Positions 13,311 through 60,952 of a stretch of 64,000 nt of DNA are shown one piece after another. The notes under the pieces are model-generated. The model was not told where the DNA came from, searched no databases, and saw only the letters and a list, made by a program, of their open reading frames with translations. The number at the start of each line of letters is the position of its first letter. The first letter of the stretch is position 1. The translations under genes were made by a program, and so were the position numbers. Origin of the DNA: Phoronis australis (lineage: Eukaryota > Phoronida > Phoronidae); the NCBI GenBank assembly GCA_002633005.1, contig NMRA01000040.1, forward strand, positions 991,805-1,055,804, in the 5' to 3' direction.

Positions 13311-14790
13311 TATCAATATTTCACCAAGTATGTTGGTCTTCCATCAATTTTTTATTTTTTACTTGTATGTTGCTCTGTCGTCAATTTTTTGTTCGTACTC
13401 TACAGGTCGCCATTTTCGTCCGATTCTCACGAAATTTGCACACGACGTGTAAATCGGAAAGTCCTGGAAGGCTATTGTTTTTGGTCATGATCAGATTCAA
13501 AATGGCGGGCGTGGCGGCCATTTTGTTTCCTATTTCAGAGTCAAATGCTTATAGAGGCCGCATTTTTCGACGTACAGGGGTGAAATATGGTACGATTATT
13601 ATAGAACACGTGCTACTACTGCGCCGACAATCGTTGACTTCCGATCAAAGATGGCGGAACTATTGGAAGTGGCGCATGCGCACCTCGATATCTGACCGAA
13701 AACGTTTTTTGTTTAAGCGGAAGTCACTTTCAAGATGGCGGCTCTGGCGCATTTTCACCGGTTTTCAATAGTTCTGCTGTCGCATTTTTAACGGGAAAGC
13801 AAATGACGTGAATTTTTGCTTGTGAATTTCTTGAAATATGCTCTTTGAAAAGCTCTGCGATAACGTTTTTCTCAGACTTACCATTTTCGAGTTATCTGAC
13901 TTTGAATTTCAAAAAATGCAAAATTTCAATTTTTTCGAAAAATTTATGGAATGTTGCAAAATATCAAGTTAGATAGAGTTTTGAACGGGCTTTCAGAAGA
14001 TATTTTCCATTTTTCACTACGACTTCTACTTTTTGAATTATTCGAAATTTTCTGATAGGGCTCTTCCTTTGTCGACTGCTCTTGCTGCACTGATGTTGGT
14101 TTAGCTTCTGTTGAACAACACCATGAAGTCATTGCTCATAGAGGCTGCATTTTTTGACGTGCAGGACTGAAAATTGGTATGTTTATTATTATAGCACACA
14201 AGCACTACAACTGCACCATAAATCTTTAACTTCCGGTCAAAGATGGCGGAAATATTGGCAAAAGCGCATGCGCACCTCGATAACTGGCCAAAAACGTTTT
14301 TTCCTGTAGAGGGCGCATTGGCGAACCAATCATTTTCAAACTGGTTACGTGTTTGTTGCTATTGATTGGTTTTAAAAAATTTTGGTTAACCGGAAGTCAC
14401 TTTCAAGATGGTGGCTCTGGCGTATTTTCACCCCTATTGCAATCATTCTACGGTCGCATTTTTAACGGGAAGAACAAATGACTTGAATTTTTGCATGTGG
14501 ATTCCTTGAAGTATGCTCTTTCAAAAGTTCTGTGATAACGTTTTTCGCAGACTTACCGTATTCGAGTTATTTCAATTTTTTCGAAAAAATTATGGAATGT
14601 TGCGAAACTATCATTTTAGATAGAATTTGGAACGGGCAGGAGATGTTTTCCATTTTACGCTAGGACGTCTACTTTTTGAATTATTAGAGATTTTCTGATA
14701 GCGCTGTTCCTTTGTTGAGCGCTCTTACTGCATTGATGTTGGTTTAGTTTATTTGAACAAGACTGTAGCTTATTTCTTACTAATTTATGA
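13311..14790 (+). repeat. Repeat family B, two adjacent partial copies
   Basis: Family B begins near AATTTCGCCAAGTATGTTG, continues with GGTCGC(C)ATTTTTCGTCCGATT and several AAGATGGCGG motifs, then GCGCATGCGCACCTCGAT, CCGGAAGT and a block of GAATTTCAAAAAAATGCAAAA. Two copies lie head to tail here (13311-14110 and 14130-14790). Other copies are at 16.0-17.2, 23.2-25.4, 29.3-30.5 and 43.2-45.2 kb. The reading frames here do not hold across copies, so I treat the family as non-coding. Confidence 0.7.
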
Positions 14791-16050
14791 CATCTAAGTT
14801 TGTCGTATGAATGTTATCGTGTTGTTCATAATCTCCGCCTTCATCATCACAATCATCAACGTCGTTAATTTTACCTATTGTCGCTCAAGACTAGGTTGCT
14901 CTGAACAGTCAGGCCGCGGCCACAGAGCATTTTCTAATCCCCAGAATTTATGTTGAGGGCGTGTGTCGGGTTCGGCGGGTGGTTTGAAGAAATTGTTGAC
15001 AACAATTGCCAGTGTGTTTTTGAATGAGGAAAGCCAAGTTTTACCTACTTTTGATGCAAACTGGTGGCTGTCATTTGCTATCAACCCCTGTCGTCTGCTG
15101 TCCGAGAAACCGGGTGCGATTTCAGGTGGCTGTCAGACAGATCAAATTTGCCAAAAAAAGCAGTTGGTAAGAGGTTTACTATGACCACATAGTTAGAAAA
15201 TAGTGAGGACGAGCATTCTGAATCTGTAGTCGGACTTTTTCTATCACTTGCAGGGAAGTGGTTATTTCGGGGAGAAAATTGTCAAATTCGGCGTTTTTTG
15301 CAAATAGTTTTGTGTGCCGGGATTTTCTTGCCATGTATATTGAGCGATCAGAAATCTGTACAGTTCGATAGAGTTTTAAACGGGCTTTCATAAGATATTT
15401 TTCATTTCTCGCTAGTCATAATCGTCGTCGTCGTCCTCCCCATCGTCCTGTTTTCGCGTAATTTCGCCAAGTGTCACTCCTCCGAGCGCTCTCGCACTGT
15501 TGCCAGTTTACTGGGTGCGTGAACAAGACTGCAGGGTATATCTTACTGATTTGTTCGCTAGTCACATGAATGTTATGGTGTTGTTCATAATCTCCACCTT
15601 CATCGTCATGATCGTCGTCGTCGTCCTCCCCATCGTCTTGTTTTCGCGTAATTTCACCACGTGTCGCTCCTCCGAGTGCTCTCGCACTGTTGCCAGTTTA
15701 CCGGGTACGTGAACAAGACTGCAGGATATTTCTTACTGATTTGTTCGCTAGTCACATGAATGTTATCGTGTTGTTCATAATCTCCGCCTTCATCGTCGTC
15801 GTCGTCCTCCCCATGGTCTTGATTTCGCGTAATTTCGCCAAGTGTCGCTCCTTCGAGCGCTCTCGCACTGTTGCCAGTTTACCGGGTGCGTGAACAAGAC
15901 TGCAGGCTATTTCTTATTGATGTGTTCGCTAGTCACATCAATGTTATCGTGTTGTTCATAATCTCTGCCTTCATCGTCATGATTGTCGTCGTCCTCACTA
16001 TCGTCCTGTTTTCGCGTAATTTCGCCTAGTGTTGCTCCTTTGAGCGCTCT
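14791..16050 (+). repeat. Family B 3' part expanded into 181-190-bp tandem repeats
   Basis: The unit contains GAACAAGACTGCAGG at 15521, 15711 and 15892 (spacing 190 and 181 bp), then ATGAATGTTATC, a degenerate (GTC/ATC)n run, TTTCGCCAAGTGTCGCTCC and GAGCGCTCTCGCACTGTTGC. About three and a half units. The (GTC)n run translates as a Val/Ile-rich stretch in one frame and His-rich in another, so the short hydrophobic frames are probably not genes. Confidence 0.75.
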
Positions 16051-17215
16051 CGGTTTTTTTTGTTTGTTACAGGTCGCAATTTTCGTCCGATCATCACCAA
16101 ATTTACAAATAACACGTAGTTTCGGAAGTACTGGAAGCGTATTGTTTTTCGTCATAATCGGATCCAAGATGGTGGCTGTGGCGGCCATTTTGTTTTCATT
16201 TTAAGATACGAAGGCTTCTGGAGGCTACAATTTTTTACGTACAGGGCTGAAAATCGGCACAATTATTGGACCAGGTGTACACTACACGTATACCGGAAAT
16301 TGTTCACTTCCGTTCAAAGATGCGAAAATGTTGGCACCCACACATGCGCACCTCGATTTCGGGAAAAAACGTTTTCTCCTGTAGAGGGCTCATTATAGGG
16401 CCAATTACTTCGAATTTTTGCAGATATTAGTTTCTTATGACATGCTATTATACAAAGCCAAAAAAACGGAAGTTGCTTTCAAGATGGCGGATCTGGCGCA
16501 TGTTGACCCATTTTTAGTCGAGCTGAGGTGCTATTTAAACGGGTGGAGGAAATGATATGAATTTTTGCATGTGAATTCCCTGAGGTATACTCTTTCAAAT
16601 AAACTCTAAGAATTTTTTCTCAGACTTAACTGTTTTCGAGATATTTGACTTAAAAAAATGAGAAATTTCATTTTTTCGAAAAATTTACGGAGTTAGGTGA
16701 TACTATCAATTTAGATTGAGTTTTGAATGAGCTTTCAGAAGATATTTTCCATTTTTTTGCTAGGACGTCTAATTTGCGAGTTATTTGAGATTTTCTGATG
16801 ACGCTGTTCCTTTGTTGAGCGCTCTTGCTGCATTGATGTTGGTTTAGCTTCTGTTGAACTAGACTGTAGCCTATTTCTAATTGATTTATGACATCTAAGT
16901 TCGTCATATGAATGTTATGATGTTGTTCATCATCTCCACCACCATCATCATATTTGTCATCTTCGTCATCATCTCCGATGTCGTCTTTTCTTCAGTTAAT
17001 TTCGCCAAGTGTCGCTCAAGACTGTAGCCTATCGCTTAGTGATTTCTGACCTCTACGTTAGTCATATGAATGATATCATAACTTGCAATGTCCATCATCA
17101 CCACCATCGTCGTCATAGCTGTCATCTGCGTCATTTTCTGGTCATCTCTAACATGTTTTTTTGGGTAATTTCACCAAGTTTCGCTTCTTGGAGCGCTTTC
17201 ATTTTGTATTGCAGA
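16051..17215 (+). repeat. Repeat family B copy
   Basis: Contains GTTACAGGTCGCAATTTTCGTCCGATC, then AAGATGGTGG, CATGCGCACCTCGATTTCGG, GGAAGTTGCTTTCAAGATGG and ends in ATC/ACC-rich sequence and TTTCACCAAGTTTCGCTTC. Same order of blocks as the copy at 29.3 kb. Confidence 0.7.
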
Positions 17216-18522
17216 GAAGAGCTTTTTGTGAGTGTAATATTAATTCAAAATATAAAGCCAGCAACAAACAACCATGTAGCATTGTGGCTAATCTCTCTCA
17301 GTTCAGAAGATTATCATAATCACATACAGCTGGTGATAATCTGAACTGTGATATACTGTAGACTCAAAAACACAATTTGCCTATCTGTGCCTGGAGCTAT
17401 GGTGCAACCTGGTCACCAATTTAACCTAATTGCAGCTGATTGGGGGTTTCTGCATAAACTTTCGTGATAAATGTTTCTGCCCTATAAATGTCTCTTTATC
17501 TGATTTTATATTACTTGACAAAGGGTGATGTGAAAGTAAACTTGCCTAACTGCTGTTTGTCAAGTTTGTCTAGTGTCAGACAATTTCTCAAGACACAAAA
17601 CAGAACAAGTTAATAACAAAATCTATATTACCTCTCAAACACACACACACAAAACACACAAACTCATGATAGTGATTGCCGATTCTAGAATTGCTATAGT
17701 TCACAAGGGTCTCAGTGTCTCTTTATGGTCTTACACGTGCCACAACTTTGGCTTCTCAGCACAATGCAGAGATTTTCACTGCTTCACAAATATTACGGCG
17801 CCCAGCTTGACCAGCCTCTTGGGGACAAATATTACGCCGCCCAGCTTGACCAGCCTCCTGCACCCATGGTTGAGCTGCGTGGTGATAAAACTTCAGGGTC
17901 ACCTAGAAATTACATAGGTACAGTATCAAGTAAGTCAACCGACTTAATAACCAACCATAGCATAAACGTGTTTTCGAATTGCATCTAGAAGAAATGCTAA
18001 GGCACGTAACGCTCAAGTAAATTAAACTGACTAGCATAATATATAAGTAAATACCTGAACTAACAAATATTCGATACAAAGCACACTTACGTGTTCCAAA
18101 GCGTTTTGACTGGTATGAGCACCATGTGCTTCAAATATAAAGTAAGAGCGTGGCAAAGCACAACTGCTCTCCGTCCAAATTATCAGTAGACTGCCCGGTA
18201 ACACATGTATACCAGCATAATCATGACAGCTACCTGCACTTGCAAAACGAGCACATTTTGATAACAATACAAAGGGGTTGGCTCTGCATAGACCAACTAA
18301 CAACAGCAATCTCTTGATATTCAAATCATATACAAGTCAGACCAAATTGTGACACTGTTTTACATCTAAAAGTATGGTAAAATCTCAATGTTAGTATACG
18401 GTACCAAAATGTGATGCTTTACCACATCTAAGTTCTGTACCATAACTACCAACATACAATATCTTTCAAAAAGTATGAGTGTTCGAAACAAGGTTAGAAG
18501 TCCTTGAAAAATTAAAAAGTGC
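17216..18522. other. Non-coding stretch
   Basis: No gene seen. It has a (CA)n tract at 17639-17662 and a two-copy direct repeat of about 38 bp (17785-17860) with CGCCCAGCTTGACCAGCCTC. Confidence 0.45.
17639..17662 (+). repeat. (CA)n microsatellite
   Basis: Interrupted ACACACACACAC tract. Confidence 0.88.
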
Positions 18523-19813
18523 TTTTTTATGCACCCACATATTTTTATGTGGACGCATTATGGCGTCATCTCCGTCCGTCCGGGCAGCGTCCGTCCGGCG
18601 TCCGCTGCTCTATCTCCAAAACCCTTTGACATACGTTCATGAAGTTTGGCACATATGTTGCATTCATGAATGGGACGGCATGAGCAAACTTTGGGACGGA
18701 TCCACATACCGTTGTGCCCCCTAGTGTCAATTTTAGTTTTTTACGCTTACCTTTGTATCTTCAAAAGTCCTGAACGGATTTTCATTAAACTTAGTATGTA
18801 GGCACCTATTAGTAAGATGACGCTATCATCCCGTTTTCGGATGTATTCGATGCAGTTTGTGCCACCTAGTGGCCATTTTTTACTGTTTTTGAGTCTGTTT
18901 TTTGCGTCTACCCCTCTATCAACCAAACCGCTCAAAGGATGATTGTGAAAATCGGTATGTATGTGCTTACTATAAGGAGGACGGTTGGCGATAATCTTCC
19001 GACGATTTCGACTTCTGTGGCACCTCCTAGTGGCAGTTTTGTTTTTGTTGCGCCTATGGCTGTATCTCCTAAATAGTTCACAGGATCTTTACTTGATTTA
19101 GCAAGTGTATTTATGTGATGTTGACTACCGATGACGACGGCTTTCAGACAGATCTGAGTACTGCTGTGCGACCTAGTGGCAATTTTAGTTTTTTACGTTT
19201 AACTCAGTATCTTCAAAGGTCCTCAACAGATTTTCATAAAATTTTAAATATAGGCATCTATTGGTGTGATGATGCTATCTGCCTGTTTTTGGATGGAATC
19301 TAGGTATTTTGCACCACCTAGTGGCCACTTTTGCTGTTTTCAAATCTTGTTTTTTTGGTGTCCATCCCTGTATCAACCAAATCATTTGGAAATAGGCATA
19401 ATATGTTCTTAGTGTGAAGACGACCTTTGATGATGGTGACTGATTACTGTGGTGCCTCCTGGTGGTAGTTTTGTTTTGCGCCCATAGTTGTATCTCCTAA
19501 ACCCACTGCAGGATCTTTACTAAATTTACATAAGTGTATTTATATGAAGATGACAACAGACGACAACTTTCAGGTGAATCCAACGGACACTGTGCCCACT
19601 ACTGGCAATTTCATTTTATTCTGTTTTCCTTTGTTTCTCTGAAGTTCCTTGACAGATTTTTATGAAATATGGCCATGTTCCTGTTTTTGGATGGATTGTT
19701 TGTTTTTGCGCCATCTAGTTTCCATTTTTATGTTACAAATAATAATCCTAAAAGCACACCATTTGCAATGCATTCGTGGGTGCATTATTTCAATGTTCCG
19801 CGTTGCTCTTGTT
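18523..19813 (+). repeat. Repeat family A copy
   Basis: Starts TTTTATGCACCCACATATTT (a CCACATAT/ATATGTGG hairpin), then a CCGTCCG-rich segment. The body is of ~144-bp monomers each carrying CTAGTGGC. It ends in GATGCATTCGTGGGTGCAT and CCGCGTTGCTCTTGTT. Other copies: 23.3, 25.9, 26.5, 31.0, 32.8 and 49.0 kb. Confidence 0.75.
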
Positions 19814-22770
19814 GACAATTTGTTTGAAATTGGTAAGATTTTACTATAGCCCCTTATCTTTCAACCAGTTCTTGCTGTTCTGAGAATATTGTAGCAATGT
19901 TTCCTAACCACTGGCATTAACTGCAACCTTGAGTTGCAACTGAGTGCACTGCTTCCATTTAATAATTGTTTTTGGTCACACACAATTTTATTGTAAATGA
20001 TGGCAATAGTCACACAGAGGGGTCCCAGTGATAAACAGTTTTATGCCCGTTTCTGAGTTTTATGCCTGTTTCTGAGTGGAGAAAATTGGTTCCCAAAATG
20101 TGGAACCTCTGTAAGTAACCATAACCTAAAATGCCAGTCCATGTACCGTGATAACTCTACCTCTGCATCTGCCATTGTATACATCAAGTCTAAATTTCCA
20201 ATGGGACATCTGTGGCATGTCTTCCATCAGTTAACAATGATGATAGCAACTTGAACTTTTCTAACTTTTCTATTGGCATGTTGTTTCACTAGTACTGAGC
20301 AAAAGACTGTCTGAAAAACCGAATATTTGAAGGATGCTTGACATTTAATACTGTGGTGGTAATTAAGCAGCAGTGTAGTGGTGTTGTATGACATCTGTTC
20401 AGTCAGACAAAGCAGAAGTACTTGAGTTGAGTATATTGGCACGAGTCCTTCCCTGTGGCATGGTTTACGTATGGTAGTCCACAGCTGTGCTCATTTCCGA
20501 TGGTGTTATGCTTTACCTTTTCATACAAGTATTATATAGCTCTTAAGATAATTAGCTGCTTTTGTTACCAAGGATCAAACCCTTTTAAGTATTAGATAGT
20601 AGACCCATTTTCAAAATCGTTGATGTTCACAGAATCTTGTTAAGTTCAAGAAAGCAATGACAAGATATGCATAATTATTGCTTTGCTTCATTTGGTCTCA
20701 GTGAAGACAAGTAAGTGATATTACAATAAAAAGGAGATTTTCAACTTCAACATGTTTCGATATCTCAAACATCATCATGTTAGATGGCCTTGATTGCTTG
20801 TCCTTATGATGATGTTTGAGATATCAAAACATGTTGAAGTTGAAAAATCTTGTTTTTATTAATATTTGCTTTGTTTCTGCTAAAAATCTGGACTTTTCAC
20901 AGGATTTGCTTGTTTCTTGCAAAATAACTTGTTTGTGGAAAATATGACGATCTCTTAGAGAAATCATGACTTAAGAAAAAATGCAATTTATTTCATGTGA
21001 TTACAAACATCTGGGCATTGGTTCATGCACATAATAATATTTTGGGATCATCACGGCTTTTAAAAATATGAAGTTTTTTGGGTCTATTCTTTAAAAATAT
21101 TGAAATTTGAAACTTGTTAATGAACGTAGTATAAATAAGAACTGTTACAATGATATGTAACACCATAGCAGAAATGTGGTAGGTGCTGTACACCTTTACC
21201 AGGCTAACACACTTAATTAGAAGTTGGTTTTTCTGTTTGTATGAAAAGTGATGCCTGCAGTTGGTAAAACCAAATAAATTCAACTTTAACTGAACAGGTG
21301 TCTATATACCTGTACACTGAAAACCGACGTACATACATGTGTTTATATGTACGTGCAGAGGGTGAAAACATTTAGTCTACCCACCTTTCTGTATTTAAGA
21401 TATGGTAGGTGGAAATAACCATTCCTGTCACGTATCTAATATTAAGTACTGTTTTTCAGACATTTTGGTCTACAGGCATGTCCATTTTTACGAGGCAATG
21501 CTCTGGACTGTGGTTCTTATAGGTGCAATGATGGGTGTTTGATCATCAGGAAACGTTAACAATGACAACATTATCGCACAAAAACCTCCTCCTCCTGTGT
21601 AGCAATAGTACATGACTTGTAATCAATATCTGTACAAAACTACCTGTTTCTAGCACTACAATTTGCCATATGTTGGTTTAGCTGTAGATATTGCTATGGC
21701 CCATAGTGCAAAATGGATCATTTGCAGAGCACTACATGTAAGCCTCCACATGAACACAAAAGAAGACATGTTAAGTGTAAAGGAAGTAACAAAAGAACAA
21801 TTTCTATACCATATCACTAAAGCTGTCCTTCTGAATCAGAGTAGAAGAACTGAGCACAGCTTACCCTGCATACAGTTACTTTTGTGGTATCACATTGAAC
21901 TCTGTTTTAGAGTCTATGCTTGTGTTATTTCAAATTGGCATTATTAAAGATTTTCTTGTTGATTTGTTTTTGCTATGGGAATTGTAGTGTTTGCCCAGCT
22001 ACATTTTTGCATCATTTGACATAAGCAAGCAACATTTTGAGGTGATAGGTGCATCACCTCAATGCAGTTTTAAAAAGTTGTTAAGTAATAAAATTAAAGA
22101 ACAGCATGTTTTATTACTTGATTATTTTCTACCGGTAAAAGATCAGCAGATTCATCTCATTTCCATATTGTTTGTCGTCCTGTGCTGATTTACGGAGTCC
22201 TATTTTCGAGGAACCCAGTAACAATTTTGGATGGTGTGTTCAGTGGACTCCAGTGTTTAGAAGTGCAGGGCGAACACTGGAATTGGACTGTTGATATTAT
22301 TTTGCTGCTGCCATGTTATCGTTTGTTAAGTGATAATCTAAAGCCGTTTTGATGATTGACCATCTGTGCTATAAGACTATGTATGATACATTTGATGGTC
22401 ACATTCCTTGTCAGTATATGCAGTATAAACAAAATTTTAAGCATCATCAACCAATGATGCTCCGTACAAAACCTCTACCTTTTTAATTTTACTCACTTAC
22501 TGAATGTGATCATGAACTTCAGAAAAGTTGTTTATTCTGCAGTAAAACTGATATCCTTAACATACAGTTCTTTTATCATTGTTGTTGCTGTCATCTTCAC
22601 CACAGTCATAGTCGATCATTAATGCTCTTTTCATTTTGTTTCACCATGTGTCACATTGCAGAGTGCTTTATTCCATATCAATTGTGCATTTACTACCACT
22701 AGGCTTCTATGTTTTCTGTAGTTAATGTGGACATGCATTTATAGGTAGTAACCTTTCTGTTCTGTTGTAG
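19814..22770. other. Region upstream of the myosin VII start exon
   Basis: No coding gene recognised. Untranslated exon(s) and promoter of the myosin gene may lie here or further upstream, but I cannot identify them. It contains the hairpin at 20725-20859. Confidence 0.4.
20725..20859. repeat. Long imperfect hairpin (MITE-like)
   Basis: Arms of about 52 bp (20725-20777 and 20806-20859), sharing TCAACTTCAACATGTTT and GATATCTCAAACATCATCA, separated by a 28-bp loop. Could be a short fold-back element; a small-RNA precursor is possible but unsupported. Confidence 0.7.
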
Positions 22771-22798
22771 GTGACATCAACACGAGGCATCTTACATC

Positions 22799-22816
<18 letters not shown>
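22771..22816 (+). CDS. MYO7A: Myosin VII start exon
   Basis: The acceptor TTGTAG ends at 22770 and the donor GTAAGT starts at 22817. The exon has 28 nt of 5' UTR and then 18 coding nt from ATG at 22799 (MVILTR), phase 0. The existence of an acceptor before the UTR part means at least one untranslated exon lies upstream; I cannot place it from sequence alone. Intron 1 that follows is 16,384 bp. Confidence 0.85.
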
Positions 22817-57825
<35,009 letters not shown>

Positions 57826-58057
57826 GTGAGCCAGTCAATTGCATTTATGAAAGACAGTAATTTATTAATAATGTGCATATTTAAGTACTGTTTTCCTTCT
57901 TAATTTTAATGCTTAGTCGCCTTTTGTATGTTTTTATGAAATATATATAACATAGTGGTTATAATAGGAATTGTTCAAGTAATTATGTTTTTTTTAATAC
58001 ATTTTATTTCTAAATACACTAATATTTACAAACAATAAGGTCTTTGCAAATGAAACA

Positions 58058-58088
58058 CAGGCACACACACACGCGCACACACACATAT
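58058..58088 (+). repeat. (CA)n microsatellite
   Basis: ACACACACGCGCACACACAC type tract within the 3' part of the minus-strand LINE. Confidence 0.9.
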
Positions 58089-58113
58089 CTAAATTACAGA
58101 AATTCACGGTTGT

Positions 58114-58434
58114 CTAAAATAAATAGGCATTGATGGTTTCCCAAAAGGCAGTTTTGCGGGGTTGTATATTCCTTACTTTACAATAATTATACAAGAAACA
58201 TTGAAATTGTGAATATCTAGGAATAATCTGGCTTCTAGAACATTTATGGATGAAATACTGGCAAATAGTTAATATGGTATTGATATCTTCAAAATTACAT
58301 CCAAAATATGCTGTCAAAATAACATTTCTATCTAAGATAAAATCGTGTTGGGCAGTTACATAAATTAAAAGTTTCTGAATTTCACACCACAAAGTTTTCA
58401 TAGAACCACATTCCACAAACATTAAAATCTTCAC
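58114..58434 (-). pseudogene. Remaining C-terminus of the split LINE ORF2
   Basis: The frame continues from the duplicated MFVEC (58408-58422) with GSMKTLWCEIQKLLIYV and ends at TAA 58114. The sequence before the duplication belongs to the inserted LINE, so the apparent Met start of this frame is not real. Confidence 0.82.
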
Positions 58435-60146
58435 TTAATCTTCTTGATCAGTTTGCTAAGTATTCTGGTTTGACACCCAATATCGATAAAACTGTTTGTA
58501 TATGGATTGGTTCTAAGATATGTTGTGGTGATAGGCTTTGTTGTGAAAAAGATTTAAAATGGGAAAGTTCCCAGTTCACATCTCTTGGAATTACCTTCTC
58601 TGTCAACTTACTGCACATGATTCACTTAAACTACGATGTAAAATTGAATGAGGTTAGAAAAGGCATTGGAAATTGGTCAAAAAGAAATTTGCTTACCTTT
58701 GGTAAGATAACGGTTGTCAAATTTTTCTTATTACCAAAACTGATTCACCTCTTTTACACACTTCCTCTTCCAAGTGCTACTTTTTTAAAGACATTGAAAA
58801 AAATATTCTTTAATTTTATATAGGGTACCTCTTCTGATAGAATCTCTAGAAAAACCATGGTGCAGAAATCTGAAGTTGGAGGTGGGAATATGGTTCATAT
58901 TGCGTCATTTGTCAAAGCTATTAAACTGACTTGGATTTGAAGATTCTTTAAAAATTATTATAACAATACTTTTCTTTGGCTAAATATTTTGTGTGAAATT
59001 ATTCCCAATATAAAAAATGACTCTTTTCAGTTAGGCTCTTGTTTTTTCCTTGGAGTATCTAACCGTACAAAGAATATTTTTTGGAAGGATATTTTTTATG
59101 TCTTATACGAATTTATCAATCTTTGTGAGATAGATGATCCTTTGTACCAACCTTTGTGGTATAACCCCAAAATTTGTATAGACAGTAATCCAATTTTTTG
59201 GAACGAGTGGTTTCAAAAGGGTATACGGTACGTATACGATTTAATTGACCCTGATGAGGGATATATTTATCATTATCATACCTTTTGTACACGTTTTCAA
59301 TTTTGTCCTTGTATTACTCATTTTTATGGAATTCGAAGTTCAATACTTCGTTCTTGGAATCATCTAAGAGACAAGAGTACTATAGTTACTCCACTTTTTA
59401 CGGAACATATTTTTCGAATCTCCTCGGAAAATAAAGGGACTGGGAAAATCTATGAATTATTCATTTCTAAATTATATGTAAAACCTGTCGCAGAATTGAA
59501 GTGGGAGAGAGAAATTAACTTATGCGATGATACTCAATCTTGGAAAAAAATTCATTCTGTAATTTATCATTGTACTTCCATGTCAGACTCAGATGGTTTC
59601 AATTCCGAATCAACCACAGACTTATTGGTACAAACTCTTATTTAAAGAAAATAGGTGTTAGTGAATCGTCTTTATGCTCTTTCTGTGAGCAACATGAAGA
59701 AACAATTCTACATTTGTATTGGGAATGTTCACTTGTTCAGAAGTTATGGGGATGTTTAAGAACATGGATGAGGAATCAGTGCAATTTCCCTCTGCAGTTA
59801 ATATGTCTTCCGCCTCGTTTGGAGACCCAGCCTGTAGATCAGAAGTTGTAAATTTAATTCTTTGCTTAGCGAAATTTCATTTATATAGACAAAGACTACA
59901 AAAGACTAAGCCCAATTTTCAGTCATTTTTATGTGAGGTATGTGATTACTACAACCTGGAAAAATTATTTACAATGATAAATTGGATCTTGAGAGATTCC
60001 AGGCAAGGTGGTCTTTTTTGCCTAACTAGCTTTTATAGGGTCCAATAATGTTCGTAATTTGTTTGATGTACACTAAACTAGATGTCATATTGTCGCACAA
60101 CTATGTACTGGTTGGTTGAGTTAATAAATGTCTCTACTAAAAAAAA
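58423..60146 (+). mobile_element. Second LINE (5'-truncated), inserted into the Tx1/L1-like LINE
   Basis: 1724 bp on the + strand, flanked by the 15-bp duplication ACATTCCACAAACAT (58408-58422, 60147-60161) and ending in a short poly-A (from 60139). The encoded part begins after the RT catalytic box and reaches the ORF2 end. Confidence 0.93.
58440..60048 (+). pseudogene. L1-like ORF2 thumb and C-terminal fragment
   Basis: Frames 58470-58823, 58989-59645, 59540-59851 and 59719-60048 follow each other with stops and frameshifts. Motifs: FAKYSGLTPNIDKTVCIWIG, LGITFSVNLL, GNWSKRNLLTFGKITVVKFF and FNFI for the RT thumb; NIFWKDIFYVLY; and the CSFCEQHEETILHLYWEC zinc-knuckle-like region near the end. 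No endonuclease or YADD box. A different subfamily from its host LINE, judging by the residues. Confidence 0.87.
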
Positions 60147-60952
60147 ACATTCCACAAACATATGGTTAAAAGTCTCAACAGTTCCACAAGATGCACACTT
60201 GTCATCACTGACTAAGTTCATCTTTTTCAAAATAAGTTTTGTAAACACTTTTCTACGAATATAGAAGTACTTAAAGGTTTTAACATAAGGAGGTAACAAG
60301 AGTTTGTGTGGAAGAACATAAGTTTGTTTAATTTGTTGTCTAGAGTAAATGTCAGTTAAGCTGTACTCTATATCAGGAGGCAAAACAATTTTGGAAAGCA
60401 AAATATTTCTAGAAAACACATTAGTAATTTGGCTTGACTGAGGATGTATGCATTTTGAAATCGAAGGATCAGCTTTTAACGTCTCAAAGCAGCATAATGA
60501 ATCCAATTTGAAAGCTTATATCTATTTTTCAAATCCTCCCATGTCAGAAATTTATTTTCAAAATTCAAAAGATCCTTCTCAAAAGTAATACCAGCCTCAA
60601 AGAAACTATTAAAGAATACAGTCCTCCTATTAATCAATATGTTTTTGTTATTCCACACTACTTGGTTTACAATTGCTATGTCCTTATGCAAATGAGCACC
60701 TATTTCTTCCGAAGCAATCAAGATGTCAAGATAGAAGGTATCAATATTTGCAAGAGACAACAATTTATAATCATAATTTGATTTAAAGATCAAAATACCT
60801 CCATATGTTTTAAAAACATACCCTGGAAACGCTTTGAAAATTTCATTGTTTCCATCTAAGCAACGCGTAACCCATTTAACTAATAATGACTTGTACATAA
60901 TATTTATATCAGGAACTGACAAACCACCATTTTCATGGTTATTTACAGCCAC
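60078..60952 (-). pseudogene. LINE ORF2 C-terminal part, up to the insertion point
   Basis: Two frames (60476-60952 and 60078-60506) with a frameshift near 60490. It starts at NNHENGGLSVPDINIM and ends with CASCGTVETFNHMFVEC, the CxxC...HxxxxC zinc-knuckle-like end region of L1-type ORF2. The inserted LINE interrupts it just at MFVEC. Confidence 0.82.

Noticed and set aside
13232-13771. 179-codon plus-strand frame
   Set aside because: It spans non-repeat flank and family B sequence; the frame is not kept in other family B copies.
15500-15893. Short Val/Ile-rich frames resembling membrane peptides
   Set aside because: They come from the (GTC/ATC)n runs in tandem repeats, and other copies read as His-rich or are shifted.
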